From an uncultured Gemmatimonadota bacterium (lineage in GTDB: Bacteria; Gemmatimonadota; Gemmatimonadetes; Gemmatimonadales; Gemmatimonadaceae): DNA of 64,000 bases. Shown one piece after another: positions 7,267 to 15,596 of this stretch. Under the pieces are notes generated by a model that worked only from the letters and a program-made list of their open reading frames with translations, had not been told where the DNA came from and did no database searches. Each line of letters starts with the position of its first letter. Position 1 is the first letter of the stretch. The stretch spans positions 1 through 64,000 of the forward strand of contig CAIRYG010000003.1 of assembly GCA_903882745.1 (NCBI GenBank). Reading direction: 5' to 3'. The position numbers were made by a program, and so were the translations under genes.

Positions 7267-8724
7267 ATGACGCTGTTCTCTCCATCGTATCCAACGGGAC
7301 TCCCCATTGGAGATTCTTGGCGTGCTGCCAAAACCACGGCCCCGGTCATTTTCCCTTTTGACGGATCGCGCGTCTGCGACAGTCCCGTCGGCAATACGGA
7401 CGATGCGAATGCGGCGCTCGATCATGCACTCGCGATTCGTCTGACCGTCGGTGCGCTCTCGAGCTACGCACGCAAGGAGTTGCTCGCCCGCACCTGTGCA
7501 GCCGTCACCGCGCGCCGTGCGGACTTCGAACATCTTCTCGTCCTCGAAACCGGAAAGCCGCATCGCGACTGTGTGGTCGAAGTTGCCCGCACCATCTTGA
7601 CGCTCGAAACAGCCGCGGGTGAAGTGTCGCGACTGCACGGCGAAACGGTTCCACTGGATCTCCTCCCGAGCGGCACGGGCATGGTTGGATTTTGGATCCG
7701 AAAGCCGATCGGCGTCATCGTCGGCATCACCGGATTCAACTACCCCCTGCTGCTCGCAGCGCACAAAATTGCACCGGCGATTGCGGCAGGCTGTCCGATC
7801 ATCATCAAGCCTGCCCCACAGACGCCGCTCGCCACGCTGTGGCTGATTCACATCATGCGTGAAATCGCGGCGACGCTCGACGTCCCGCAAGGCATCGTGC
7901 AGCTCGTCACCGGCGATGCTGTTGTCGGAGCCACCCTTGTCTCTGACCCCCGCATTGGTGCCGTATCCTTTACGGGGTCTGCGGGTGTGGGCCATGCGAT
8001 TGCGAAGTTGGCCGCGCCGCGCAAGACGCTCCTCGAGCTGGGATCAAACTCGGCGTTCATTGTCGACGCGAGCGCCGACATTGAAGCGGCCGCTGCCGCC
8101 GCCGTACGCGGCAGTTACTACGCCTCCGGCCAGGCCTGCATCTCGGTGCAACGGGTCATCGTCCTCGAGAGTGTGGCCGATGCGTTCGTTGGCGCACTCA
8201 AAAAGCATCTGGCCGCCGTGGTCGTGGGCGATCCCCGCAATGCGGCAACACACATCTCGGCGCTCATCAATGAAGCCAGCACGGCGCGCGTCGCCGACTG
8301 GATTGCGCAGGCGGTTACCGCTGGCGCTGTGATTGCCCACGGTGGCACGCTCCACGGCGGCGCCTTTGAGCCCACGGTCATTATTGAACCGCCGACGGGA
8401 GCGCTCGTCTGGAACGAGGAAATCTTTGGGCCGGTGATGTGTATCCGCACAGTCGCAGACATTGACGCGGCCTTCGCGCTGGTCAACGATTCTCGCTATG
8501 GCCTGCACGCGAGCATTTTCACCGCGTCGCTGGCCAATACCTTTGCCGCATTGAACACGCTGGAAGTCGGCGGCGTTGTCGTGAACGAAGTCCCAGGGTT
8601 CCGGTCCGACTCCATGCCCTACGGTGGCGTCAAGGACTCGGGAATCGGCCGTGAGGGGCCGCGTTTTGCCGCCGAGGAGTTCACCGTGTCACGCATGGCG
8701 ATCATTCGCCCACAGATCGGTTAG
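7267..8724 (+). CDS. NAD(P)-dependent aldehyde dehydrogenase
   Basis: This 485-residue ALDH-superfamily enzyme has cofactor-binding PIGVIVGITGFNYPLLLAAHK and IIKPAPQTP, SFTGSAGVGHAIAK (the GxTxxG region), catalytic base E257 in LLELGSNSAF, nucleophile C291 in ASGQACISVQR, and the C-terminal MPYGGVKDSGIGREG. The GQACISVQR form is shared with the lactaldehyde, sulfoacetaldehyde and non-phosphorylating GAPDH branches, so it likely oxidises a small functionalised aldehyde; the substrate cannot be fixed. I chose the ATG at 7267, as residues before it look non-coding. Its stop codon lies within a 12-bp tandem repeat that also reaches the stop of the convergent hydrolase gene. Confidence 0.88.
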   Translation: MTLFSPSYPTGLPIGDSWRAAKTTAPVIFPFDGSRVCDSPVGNTDDANAALDHALAIRLTVGALSSYARKELLARTCAAVTARRADFEHLLVLETGKPHRDCVVEVARTILTLETAAGEVSRLHGETVPLDLLPSGTGMVGFWIRKPIGVIVGITGFNYPLLLAAHKIAPAIAAGCPIIIKPAPQTPLATLWLIHIMREIAATLDVPQGIVQLVTGDAVVGATLVSDPRIGAVSFTGSAGVGHAIAKLAAPRKTLLELGSNSAFIVDASADIEAAAAAAVRGSYYASGQACISVQRVIVLESVADAFVGALKKHLAAVVVGDPRNAATHISALINEASTARVADWIAQAVTAGAVIAHGGTLHGGAFEPTVIIEPPTGALVWNEEIFGPVMCIRTVADIDAAFALVNDSRYGLHASIFTASLANTFAALNTLEVGGVVVNEVPGFRSDSMPYGGVKDSGIGREGPRFAAEEFTVSRMAIIRPQIG

Positions 8725-8760
8725 CAGATCGGATAGCAGATCGGTCAGCAGATCGGTTAG
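8713..8760. repeat. 12-bp tandem repeat (4 copies) spanning two convergent stop codons
   Basis: The unit CAGATCGGTTAG occurs at 8713, 8725, 8737 and 8749 with one or two changes (ATAG and TCAG in the middle copies). The first copy encodes the last three codons and stop of the aldehyde dehydrogenase, so in-frame TAG codons recur at 8734 and 8758. The last copy supplies the stop of the minus-strand metallohydrolase at 8757-8759. Confidence 0.9.
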
Positions 8761-9818
8761 CGCGGATAGGCCTTGGTCTGTCCCGTACGGCCGTTGGTGA
8801 CAGTAAACGACCCGTCGTTCTGCGCCGTGATCTTGATCCACGCGCTGGTGGATTCGTCCAGGTTGGCGATGCGCTCGTCAGGGAGGTTGGTCACTCCCTG
8901 ATTGAGCGAGCGGTGGAGCTGCCATCCGTCGATGCTGGGCATCTGCGCGAGTGTCGCGAACGTGGGGGCCTGCGCCCCTTTCCGTGGTCCGTTGTTGAAC
9001 ACTGCGACCCGCGGTTTCACCGCAGCAAAGAACGCTGGGTCGGAGCCGTCGGCACCGCCGTGATGTGCAATCAGGTAGACGTCGGCCTCTCCGATCAGGT
9101 TGCGCGGACAGGTCAGCGCATATTGCGGCGGGCCGCTCAGGTCCCCGATGTCAAGGAACCGGAATTTGCCATACTGCAGCCGAATTCCCGTGGAGCGCGG
9201 GTTTTCGGTTTTCTCTTGCGCGGGCACACCGGCACTCGCACACGCCGAGTTTGTTGCTCCAGCACCGTCGAGCGGTGTTGGGAGTACCTCACCAGCTGTC
9301 GACACCACGACCACGTCGAGCCCGTTGATGGCGAGATGGTCACCAGGTTTGGGTTCTGTGTGCGTGCCCTTGGCACGGAGGGCGACGTAGGCGTCGTAGA
9401 GCGCCTGCGTCCCTGGCACCACAACCTCAGCCTCTGCCGAGGGCGCTGCGTGATCGATGAAGTGCCGGATAGGCATCAACTGCGCGAGCTCAATCACACC
9501 GCCAGAATGATCGGCGTGATAGTGCGTGAGCATCAGATGATCGATCTGCGTGAGCCCCGCATCGCGTGCGGCGGCCAAAATCCGCTGCGCATCACGTGCG
9601 GACTCGGGGGCGCCGGGGGTCGACTGAAAGGTGCCGGTGCCGCCAGGAAAGCCGGCGTCAATCAGAAATCCTTCGCCGGCCGGTGTCTTGATCAGTGTCG
9701 CCTGGCCGCCCTCGACATCTACGAAGTAGATGACGAGGGGGCGAGACGTCGACTGCGCCGAGAGGGTCGCGCCCGTCAGGAGGATGGTGGCCAGAAGCCA
9801 ACAGGTACGACGGATCAC
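8757..9818 (-). CDS. Exported MBL-fold metallohydrolase (ComEC/Rec2-like)
   Basis: The 353-residue protein has a cleavable N-terminal signal (hydrophobic to about residue 22, ending LSAQ) and a metallo-beta-lactamase domain: IYFVDVEGGQATLIKTPAG at the start, MLTHYHADHSGG as the HxHxDH metal motif, FLDIGDLSG supplying an Asp ligand, and YLIAHHGGADGSD for the last His. This arrangement is that of the ComEC C-terminal MBL domain, here free-standing and periplasmic. The start is a GTG. It lies 40 bp after the P1 peptidase gene and is probably the last gene of the SusCD operon, suggesting periplasmic processing of the imported substrate. A phosphodiesterase/nuclease or esterase role is possible. 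Confidence 0.85.
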   Translation of the reverse strand: MIRRTCWLLATILLTGATLSAQSTSRPLVIYFVDVEGGQATLIKTPAGEGFLIDAGFPGGTGTFQSTPGAPESARDAQRILAAARDAGLTQIDHLMLTHYHADHSGGVIELAQLMPIRHFIDHAAPSAEAEVVVPGTQALYDAYVALRAKGTHTEPKPGDHLAINGLDVVVVSTAGEVLPTPLDGAGATNSACASAGVPAQEKTENPRSTGIRLQYGKFRFLDIGDLSGPPQYALTCPRNLIGEADVYLIAHHGGADGSDPAFFAAVKPRVAVFNNGPRKGAQAPTFATLAQMPSIDGWQLHRSLNQGVTNLPDERIANLDESTSAWIKITAQNDGSFTVTNGRTGQTKAYPR

Positions 9819-9858
9819 GAGGCGCTCTTTCGGTGAATGAGAATCGGTACGGAACCCG

Positions 9859-11046
9859 CTACTTCCGCTTGACGCACGCGCTGGGGTACTGCTGGCAGTA
9901 GCCGACTCGACTATTGCCCATCTGCTTGGATTCGACCACGGCGTGAATGACCGCTCGGCCTAGGGCATCGGCGGCCGCATTGAAAATGGCGCCGAGTTCC
10001 TGGTTGTTGAGGTTGTGGCTCGGCGGCGTCGTGGCCATCCCGAACACGGTGTCGCCATCGCCAATGCCATGGATCGGTACAATCGTGCGCGCCAAACCAT
10101 CGTTCGCAATCACCGCCATCCGCTCGGCCTCGAGATCTTCGAGCGGAGCATCCGTCACGACAATCGCGATGGTGGTGTTGAACGGCGCATCCACCGATCC
10201 GTCCCGTGGGCCGCCGCGGCCGCCTGCCGTGGCGGTGCATTCCTGCGCAGTGGGCTGCACGAGGTTGAACTCGTTCGCCAGTTCGAGGTACATCCCGTAC
10301 GGCAAGCAGGTGCGCGGGTCCACCGGCGAGCCCGACGGATTGAGTGCGACCAACGCCGCCACGGTGTAGCCATTGGACAGCTTGACGCTCGCCGTGCCCA
10401 TGCCCCAGCCAGCGCCGGTGCCGGCCCCGAATCGTCCGCTGACCACCGGATCCTTCGACGCGAGCTCGGTGGCCTTGTAGCCAAAATCGGCATCGGGGCG
10501 CTTTTTGAAGTCGCCACCGCGTCCGAGATCCATCAGAATGGCTGCTGGAACGATAGGCACGACGCCACCGCCAACGGGCACGCCAAAGTTGTGCTCTTCC
10601 ATCCACTTCATCACGCCAGTCGCAGCGTCCAAACCGAACGCGCTCCCGCCGCTCAGCATGATGGCCTGCACCGCACGCACCTGTCCGCCCGGCTTGAGGA
10701 GGTCGGTTTCCTTGGTGCCCGGTGCGCCGCCCATCTGGCTATAGCCAGCGGTGGCGCCACGCTCGGTGCGGATGACCGTCGTGCCCGACCGGTAGCCGTC
10801 GCCGAACTTGGAGTACTGCCCGACGAGAAGTCCCGGCACATCGGTGATCGAGTTGGTCGGCCCGGGGCCAACCTGGGTGATGCGCGCGGGTGCCTGTCCG
10901 GCCGGACGCGCAGCGGTCGGCTGCTGCGCGTGGAGCGTGGTCGCGAAGACCACGGCGGGAAGGAGTGTGACGATCGCCCGCAGACCACCACACCGCCCCA
11001 AACCGGGGCGGGTGGTGGCAGACTTCACGAAGAGACTACGGCTCAT
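9859..11046 (-). CDS. P1-family N-terminal-nucleophile peptidase (DmpA/beta-aminopeptidase family)
   Basis: The 395-residue protein is homologous to DmpA/BapA L-aminopeptidase/D-esterases, which self-cleave to form an N-terminal Ser/Thr nucleophile. Visible family blocks are NSITDVPGLLVGQYS, SGTTVI, VRAVQAIMLSGGSAFGLDAATGVM, GTGAGWGMG and FNTTIAIVVTDAPL; cleavage would be expected before T291. Residues 1-40 look like a signal peptide, so it is probably periplasmic. A short Gly/Arg insert (GGRGGPRDG) precedes the cleavage site. The start codon overlaps the SusD stop by 4 bp (ATGA), indicating translational coupling. The context suggests hydrolysis of peptides, beta-peptides or amides imported by SusCD. 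Confidence 0.88.
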   Translation of the reverse strand: MSRSLFVKSATTRPGLGRCGGLRAIVTLLPAVVFATTLHAQQPTAARPAGQAPARITQVGPGPTNSITDVPGLLVGQYSKFGDGYRSGTTVIRTERGATAGYSQMGGAPGTKETDLLKPGGQVRAVQAIMLSGGSAFGLDAATGVMKWMEEHNFGVPVGGGVVPIVPAAILMDLGRGGDFKKRPDADFGYKATELASKDPVVSGRFGAGTGAGWGMGTASVKLSNGYTVAALVALNPSGSPVDPRTCLPYGMYLELANEFNLVQPTAQECTATAGGRGGPRDGSVDAPFNTTIAIVVTDAPLEDLEAERMAVIANDGLARTIVPIHGIGDGDTVFGMATTPPSHNLNNQELGAIFNAAADALGRAVIHAVVESKQMGNSRVGYCQQYPSACVKRK

Positions 11047-12494
11047 TGGAAGGGAAAGATTTGGGTTGCCGTCTTATTCGCCACGAGCACCCGGTTCATG
11101 TCGAACTTCATGATCGCGGTCTTCGCCGTGGCATCGTAGGTAAAGCCGTCCATCCCGAACGCCGTCGGGATAAACGACGGGATCACCGCGAGCGTGTATG
11201 CCGCGCCATCCTTCGTGTTGCCATTCGCAATGATTTCCGTCTGCGCCACTGGCATGCGAATGCCCAGGTCAGCCATGCGTCGGCCTTCGGCGATAAAGAT
11301 TTCCTGGCGCATGAGATAGAGCAGATACATCCCGTCATCGAGCGTGGCGGCAGCGGCAATCTGCGCGGCCGTCACCGACGTCCCAGACACGGTCGGCACC
11401 GATGTTGTCGCCGTCCGAGCGAGGACGAAGCCATCCAGCAGCGGCGCCCCTGGCGCAAACGACACCTTGGAGTCGGCCGTGTTGGGGTAGTTCACTTTGC
11501 CACCGGCACGACCACGGAGCTGCAGGCGACTGTCCACCGTTTCGACGGTGCGCGACTTCACCAGCGTCAGCAGCTGATTCAGGCGGTCCTTCGCGGCCAC
11601 GAGATTGTTGTCGGCCAGCAACCCTTCCGCAATGATCAGATGCGCTTCCTCGGCCTTGGCGAATGCAATCGGGCTCTGCACCGTCGTACCGCGGTTGGGA
11701 TACTTGGGATCCAGGAAGTCCAGACGCGGCAGCGGCTGGAAGTTGTTCACCGAACTGGTCAGCACACCCTGCATGCTGTTCGACGGGCCGTTGACCGCAT
11801 CGAAGGTCGCATTGCGGATAAAGGTCGGATTCGCCGCCAGCAACGCGGTGGCCTCCGAAACTGCCACGGTCTTGTTTCCGAGTCGATAGTTCGCGCGCGC
11901 GATGGCCAGCGTATAGCTGTTTTTCGCGGCAACGTCCGTCGACAAGGTGCGGGCCTGCTGGAAGTCGGTGATGGCGCTGGCGAGATGCGTCTGCCAGTCC
12001 ACTACTTCGCCATTCGCAACCGCCGGCAACCCGACATACATCTCACCAGCCCACAACGAGGCCACGCCGCGATAGTACAGCATCTCGGCCTTGTCGTTGA
12101 CCGTCACGAGCGGATCGCGCGGAAAGACGCTGTCGAGCCCAAACGTGCCCATGTAGCGCAAGCGCGCAATCGCGTTCTGAATCGACGTGACTTCCGGGTC
12201 GATGTACAGAATGTTCGGCGCGTCGAACTGCTGGTTGTTGGTGGTGTAGTTGTTGAAATAGTTATCCGAGACAAGCTCGGCGTTCTGGACCACGCTGTTG
12301 AGCGTGATCAAGAACTGACGCTGCGTCCCGCGCAGCCACGCAGCACCAGCGGCTGGCGTGTTGAGGAACTGCTGGTCGGTCAGGTTGGGGTTCTTTACAT
12401 CGGTGGGGTGAAAGCTGCTACACGAACCGGCAATGATGACGGCCAGCGTCGGCGCAAGCAGGCGCAGGGCCTGTGGCATGTTATGTCGGCGCAT
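11043..12494 (-). CDS. SusD/RagB-family outer-membrane substrate-binding lipoprotein
   Basis: This 483-residue lipoprotein has an N-terminal hydrophobic segment ending IIAGSC, a lipobox whose Cys would be lipidated. The mature part starts with DVKNPNLTDQQFLNTPAAGAAWLRG, the SusD-like N-terminal helix pattern, and continues with helical TPR-like segments (NDKAEMLYYRGVASLWAGEMYV, FAKAEEAHLIIAEGLL) and a C-terminal RQEIFIAEGRRMADLGIR, a frequent SusD motif. It is only 2 bp downstream of the SusC gene and overlaps the peptidase gene. It would form the lid of the SusC channel at the cell surface. The ligand is unknown; the peptidase next door hints at peptides. Confidence 0.88.
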   Translation of the reverse strand: MRRHNMPQALRLLAPTLAVIIAGSCSSFHPTDVKNPNLTDQQFLNTPAAGAAWLRGTQRQFLITLNSVVQNAELVSDNYFNNYTTNNQQFDAPNILYIDPEVTSIQNAIARLRYMGTFGLDSVFPRDPLVTVNDKAEMLYYRGVASLWAGEMYVGLPAVANGEVVDWQTHLASAITDFQQARTLSTDVAAKNSYTLAIARANYRLGNKTVAVSEATALLAANPTFIRNATFDAVNGPSNSMQGVLTSSVNNFQPLPRLDFLDPKYPNRGTTVQSPIAFAKAEEAHLIIAEGLLADNNLVAAKDRLNQLLTLVKSRTVETVDSRLQLRGRAGGKVNYPNTADSKVSFAPGAPLLDGFVLARTATTSVPTVSGTSVTAAQIAAAATLDDGMYLLYLMRQEIFIAEGRRMADLGIRMPVAQTEIIANGNTKDGAAYTLAVIPSFIPTAFGMDGFTYDATAKTAIMKFDMNRVLVANKTATQIFPFQ

Positions 12495-12496
12495 GA

Positions 12497-15436
12497 TCAG
12501 AATCCGAAGCGAAGAGTGAGAATAAAGCTGCGGGGGCTGCTTTCCGTAGCGTAGTTATATCCGCCAACGGCTGCGCCACCCTGCGTGAGGGCCGACGACA
12601 GGTCCGTCTCAGGATCGAAGCTTGAGGCGGCCCACCGGTACGGGTTGGTAACGGAGAACGACATCCGCATATCCTTCGCCAAGCTGGGGAGGAACTTGCT
12701 GGGGACGCGGTAATCCGCCGTAATCGTGCGGACGGACACGTAGTCAGATTTCTCCACCCACAGGTTCATGACCTGCTGCCAGATGGCTGCGCGGCTTCCG
12801 TTGTACGGGGCCTGCGCGAGCGCTGCCGCCGGCACGTAGCCGTCGGTGCCCGCCACGCCATACAGGTAACGGAAGGCACGGTCAAACGACTGCGTCTGGC
12901 CGCCGAACTGATAGTCGGCACTCATGCTCAGCGTAAAGCGCGAACCGATACCAAGCTGCGCACCGAAGCTTCCGAACTCGTCGGGCATCGGCTTGCCGAG
13001 GTATGCGAGCTGCTTGATCTCCGTGATCTTGCCCGTGGCATCAAAAATCGCGTTGGCACCGCGCAGGAAACCCACGGGGTAGCCTTCCTGTACCATGCCC
13101 TGCACCGTGCTCGCACCATACCCGCTGATGGCGAACGGCGGCGTGCCGCCGAGCTTCATCACCTTGTTGTGGAGCGTGTTGAAGGACGCGTTGAGCGACA
13201 ACCGGTACATCGGGGTGTTGATCGGCGTCACCGTGGCCCGCAGCTCGAGTCCGTCATTCGCAATTTCGCCGACGTTTGTGATCTGGCTGACTTCGCCAGT
13301 CGACGGCGACGGCGGCGCATTGAGCAGCGCGTCCACCGTGCGGGACGAGTACCAGCCGAGTCCCATCGTGATGCGCTCTTGCAGGAACGAGAGATCGACC
13401 CCGACTTCTGTGGTGCCCGTACGTTCCGGCTTCAGGTTGCGGTTGCCCGGCTGGCCGAACGTCGCCGCCTGCTGGCCGTTGAACGAGTTGATCGTTACCG
13501 TCCGGTCATTGGCGAACGGCTGCGGGAACTGTCCCGCCACACCGTAGGCCGCGCGCACGCGCACATCCGAGAGGTACTTCTCGGTGATGATCTTGCGCAG
13601 CCAGTCTTCGTTGCCCAAGGCCCAGACTAGCCCGACCTTCGGGTACGTCTGCGCGCCGGTGTTCGCACCGAAGGCCGTGTTCTTGTCCAAACGAACGCCG
13701 AGCTCAACCGTGTACTTCTCGCGCCAGCTGATGTTGCTCTGGCCGTAGATACCGTAGTTGGCCACGCGGTACGCCAGATCTGTGGACGCGGTCACACCGG
13801 CACCAGCCAGCGTCTCCTGCCCGTCGCGCACGTTGGTGGCGGTGTACTGCACCTGCACGTCGTCATTGCGGAACAGCTGCGTTCCGACCGACGAGATCAC
13901 CGAGAGGTCGTTCCCGAACGACGCGGTGTGCTGGGCGCCCGCTTCGAGCGTGAAGCCCGTGAAGGATCGCTCGTAGTTCGAGATTGAGCCGCGATCGGTG
14001 GTGCCGGCGGGATACGCCTTGGTCGCGATCAGGAACTCGTTGGTGACAATCGCCCGCTCTTTGCTGAAGCGATTATTGACGCCAAAGGTGACGTGAGCCT
14101 TGACCGACGGAAACGGGTCAAAGTCCAGCCGCTGTGACGTTTGGAAGGAGCGCGTAAACACGCGGTTGTTCTGCAAGCGCTCGGCGTTGTTCACGAAGGT
14201 CTTGAGCGCAGCCGCGTCGGTCGCGTTCAGGCTGTCGATGTTGTTGTTGAACCCGAAGGCCGACGAACGGCCCGACTCCAACACCCAGAGCGACGTGTAT
14301 CCGCCCGCGTTGCCATTTCGGAAACGCGGCGTGTCCGTTTCGTTGTACGAAAACGACCCCTGGTACTTGCCCTTGTTGCCGACGTTGGCGCCAAATGCGG
14401 TGCGGAAACCAAAGGCGGTGTTGTCGCCATACACACGCTGGGTCTCGCTCGCCCGCACATTGCCGGACAAGCTGTACGTAAACCCGTTCGTGCCGCCCTC
14501 GATGCCCGCCGAGTATTGCTGCGTGCGGCCATTCCGGTAGATCAGGTCCTTGGTGGCCTTGAAGAAGTCGAACTGCGTCTGCGGTGTGTCGTACCCATCG
14601 CGCGCTTCGAAGTACACCTTCGGGGCGCCGGCGGCACCGCGCTTGGTAAAGATCTGCAGCACGCCGTTGGCGGCATCAGAACCGTAGAGGGTGGTGGCCG
14701 CACCGCCGGGGATGAACTCCACACGGTCGATGTTATCCATCGGAAGGTCGGCGATCGCGCTCGTCGCCGCACCCTGCGCACGCACACCCGAGACGTTCAT
14801 GCCAAGCGTCGCGATGGTGTTGAGGTTGTCCATCCGCACGCCGTCGACGTAGATGACCGGCGTGGAGTTGTTGCTCACCGACGTCACGCCACGGGTGCGC
14901 ATAATGGACGTCGTACCGACCTGGCCCGACGTCATGCGCACCTGCGCGCCCGGGAGCGTGGTCTGCAGCAACTCGTCCAAGCGCTTGGCTGGCGAGGCTT
15001 CAATCACTTCTCGGCTGACCACGTCGACCGTGGTGGCAATGCGGCGCTTGGAGATTTCACCGCCCTGGCCCGTCACGACGACGGCGTCAAGGTCGAGCGG
15101 ACGCACGGCGAGCGACACATTGACCGTCGCCGTCTGCCCCGCAACAACCGTGACGGTTGCGGTCTTCACCGCGTAGCCAATCATGCGCACTGTGACGGTC
15201 CGGCTACCAGCCGGCACGTCGATGAGGCGGTACTGACCGTCTTGGTCAGACCGCGCCGAACGGTCTTTGGTATCAACCATCGTGCTGATCTGCGCGCCAG
15301 GCAGTGCGACACCAGAGCGGTCGTCTGTCACCTTACCGACAATGGTTCCGCCGGCTTGTGCGAGGGCTGGCGTGGCCTGCCCCAGCGCCGCCAACATCGC
15401 GATACATACCAGGGGCCATCGAAAACGTTGTTGCAT
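12497..15436 (-). CDS. SusC/RagA-family TonB-dependent outer-membrane receptor
   Basis: This is a 979-residue receptor. Residues 1-26 are a signal peptide. About 30-110 is a carboxypeptidase-regulatory-like domain (GTIVGKVTDDRSGVALPGAQ). About 120-260 is the plug (LDAVVVTGQGG, then TPVIYVDGVRMDN and GAATTLYGSDAANGVLQIFTKRG, typical of SusC). The rest is the beta-barrel, ending FILTLRFGF with a terminal aromatic. The ATG at 15436 has GAGG 7 nt upstream. It heads a tightly packed operon with SusD, the P1 peptidase and the MBL hydrolase and would import their substrate using TonB energy; no tonB/exbBD is in the window. Confidence 0.93.
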   Translation of the reverse strand: MQQRFRWPLVCIAMLAALGQATPALAQAGGTIVGKVTDDRSGVALPGAQISTMVDTKDRSARSDQDGQYRLIDVPAGSRTVTVRMIGYAVKTATVTVVAGQTATVNVSLAVRPLDLDAVVVTGQGGEISKRRIATTVDVVSREVIEASPAKRLDELLQTTLPGAQVRMTSGQVGTTSIMRTRGVTSVSNNSTPVIYVDGVRMDNLNTIATLGMNVSGVRAQGAATSAIADLPMDNIDRVEFIPGGAATTLYGSDAANGVLQIFTKRGAAGAPKVYFEARDGYDTPQTQFDFFKATKDLIYRNGRTQQYSAGIEGGTNGFTYSLSGNVRASETQRVYGDNTAFGFRTAFGANVGNKGKYQGSFSYNETDTPRFRNGNAGGYTSLWVLESGRSSAFGFNNNIDSLNATDAAALKTFVNNAERLQNNRVFTRSFQTSQRLDFDPFPSVKAHVTFGVNNRFSKERAIVTNEFLIATKAYPAGTTDRGSISNYERSFTGFTLEAGAQHTASFGNDLSVISSVGTQLFRNDDVQVQYTATNVRDGQETLAGAGVTASTDLAYRVANYGIYGQSNISWREKYTVELGVRLDKNTAFGANTGAQTYPKVGLVWALGNEDWLRKIITEKYLSDVRVRAAYGVAGQFPQPFANDRTVTINSFNGQQAATFGQPGNRNLKPERTGTTEVGVDLSFLQERITMGLGWYSSRTVDALLNAPPSPSTGEVSQITNVGEIANDGLELRATVTPINTPMYRLSLNASFNTLHNKVMKLGGTPPFAISGYGASTVQGMVQEGYPVGFLRGANAIFDATGKITEIKQLAYLGKPMPDEFGSFGAQLGIGSRFTLSMSADYQFGGQTQSFDRAFRYLYGVAGTDGYVPAAALAQAPYNGSRAAIWQQVMNLWVEKSDYVSVRTITADYRVPSKFLPSLAKDMRMSFSVTNPYRWAASSFDPETDLSSALTQGGAAVGGYNYATESSPRSFILTLRFGF

Positions 15437-15526
15437 GGAAACCTCGTGGAGGAAACGTGCACAGCGAGCGGTGAAAGTCGTTCAGGTGGAGCAGGAACAA
15501 CAGCGAGCGTGGTACGTGGATGCCCT

Positions 15527-15596
15527 GCCGGTCAGTTTCCGCCGGTCAGTTCGTGCCAGTCAGTTCGTGCCGGTCAGTTCGTGCCGGTGAGTTCGA
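15527..15596. repeat. 14-bp tandem repeat (5 copies) overlapping the M20 gene stop
   Basis: Five consecutive 14-bp units with consensus GCCGGTCAGTTCGT start at 15527, 15541, 15555, 15569 and 15583; outer copies are more diverged. The M20 peptidase stop (complement of 15574-15576) lies in the fourth unit, and its last codons are the fifth. On the gene strand the array reads as repeated ACTGACCGGC blocks after the stop. Confidence 0.9.

Noticed and set aside
8713-8760. CRISPR-like interpretation of the tandem repeats
   Set aside because: Units are 12-14 bp, contiguous without spacers, and no cas genes are present.
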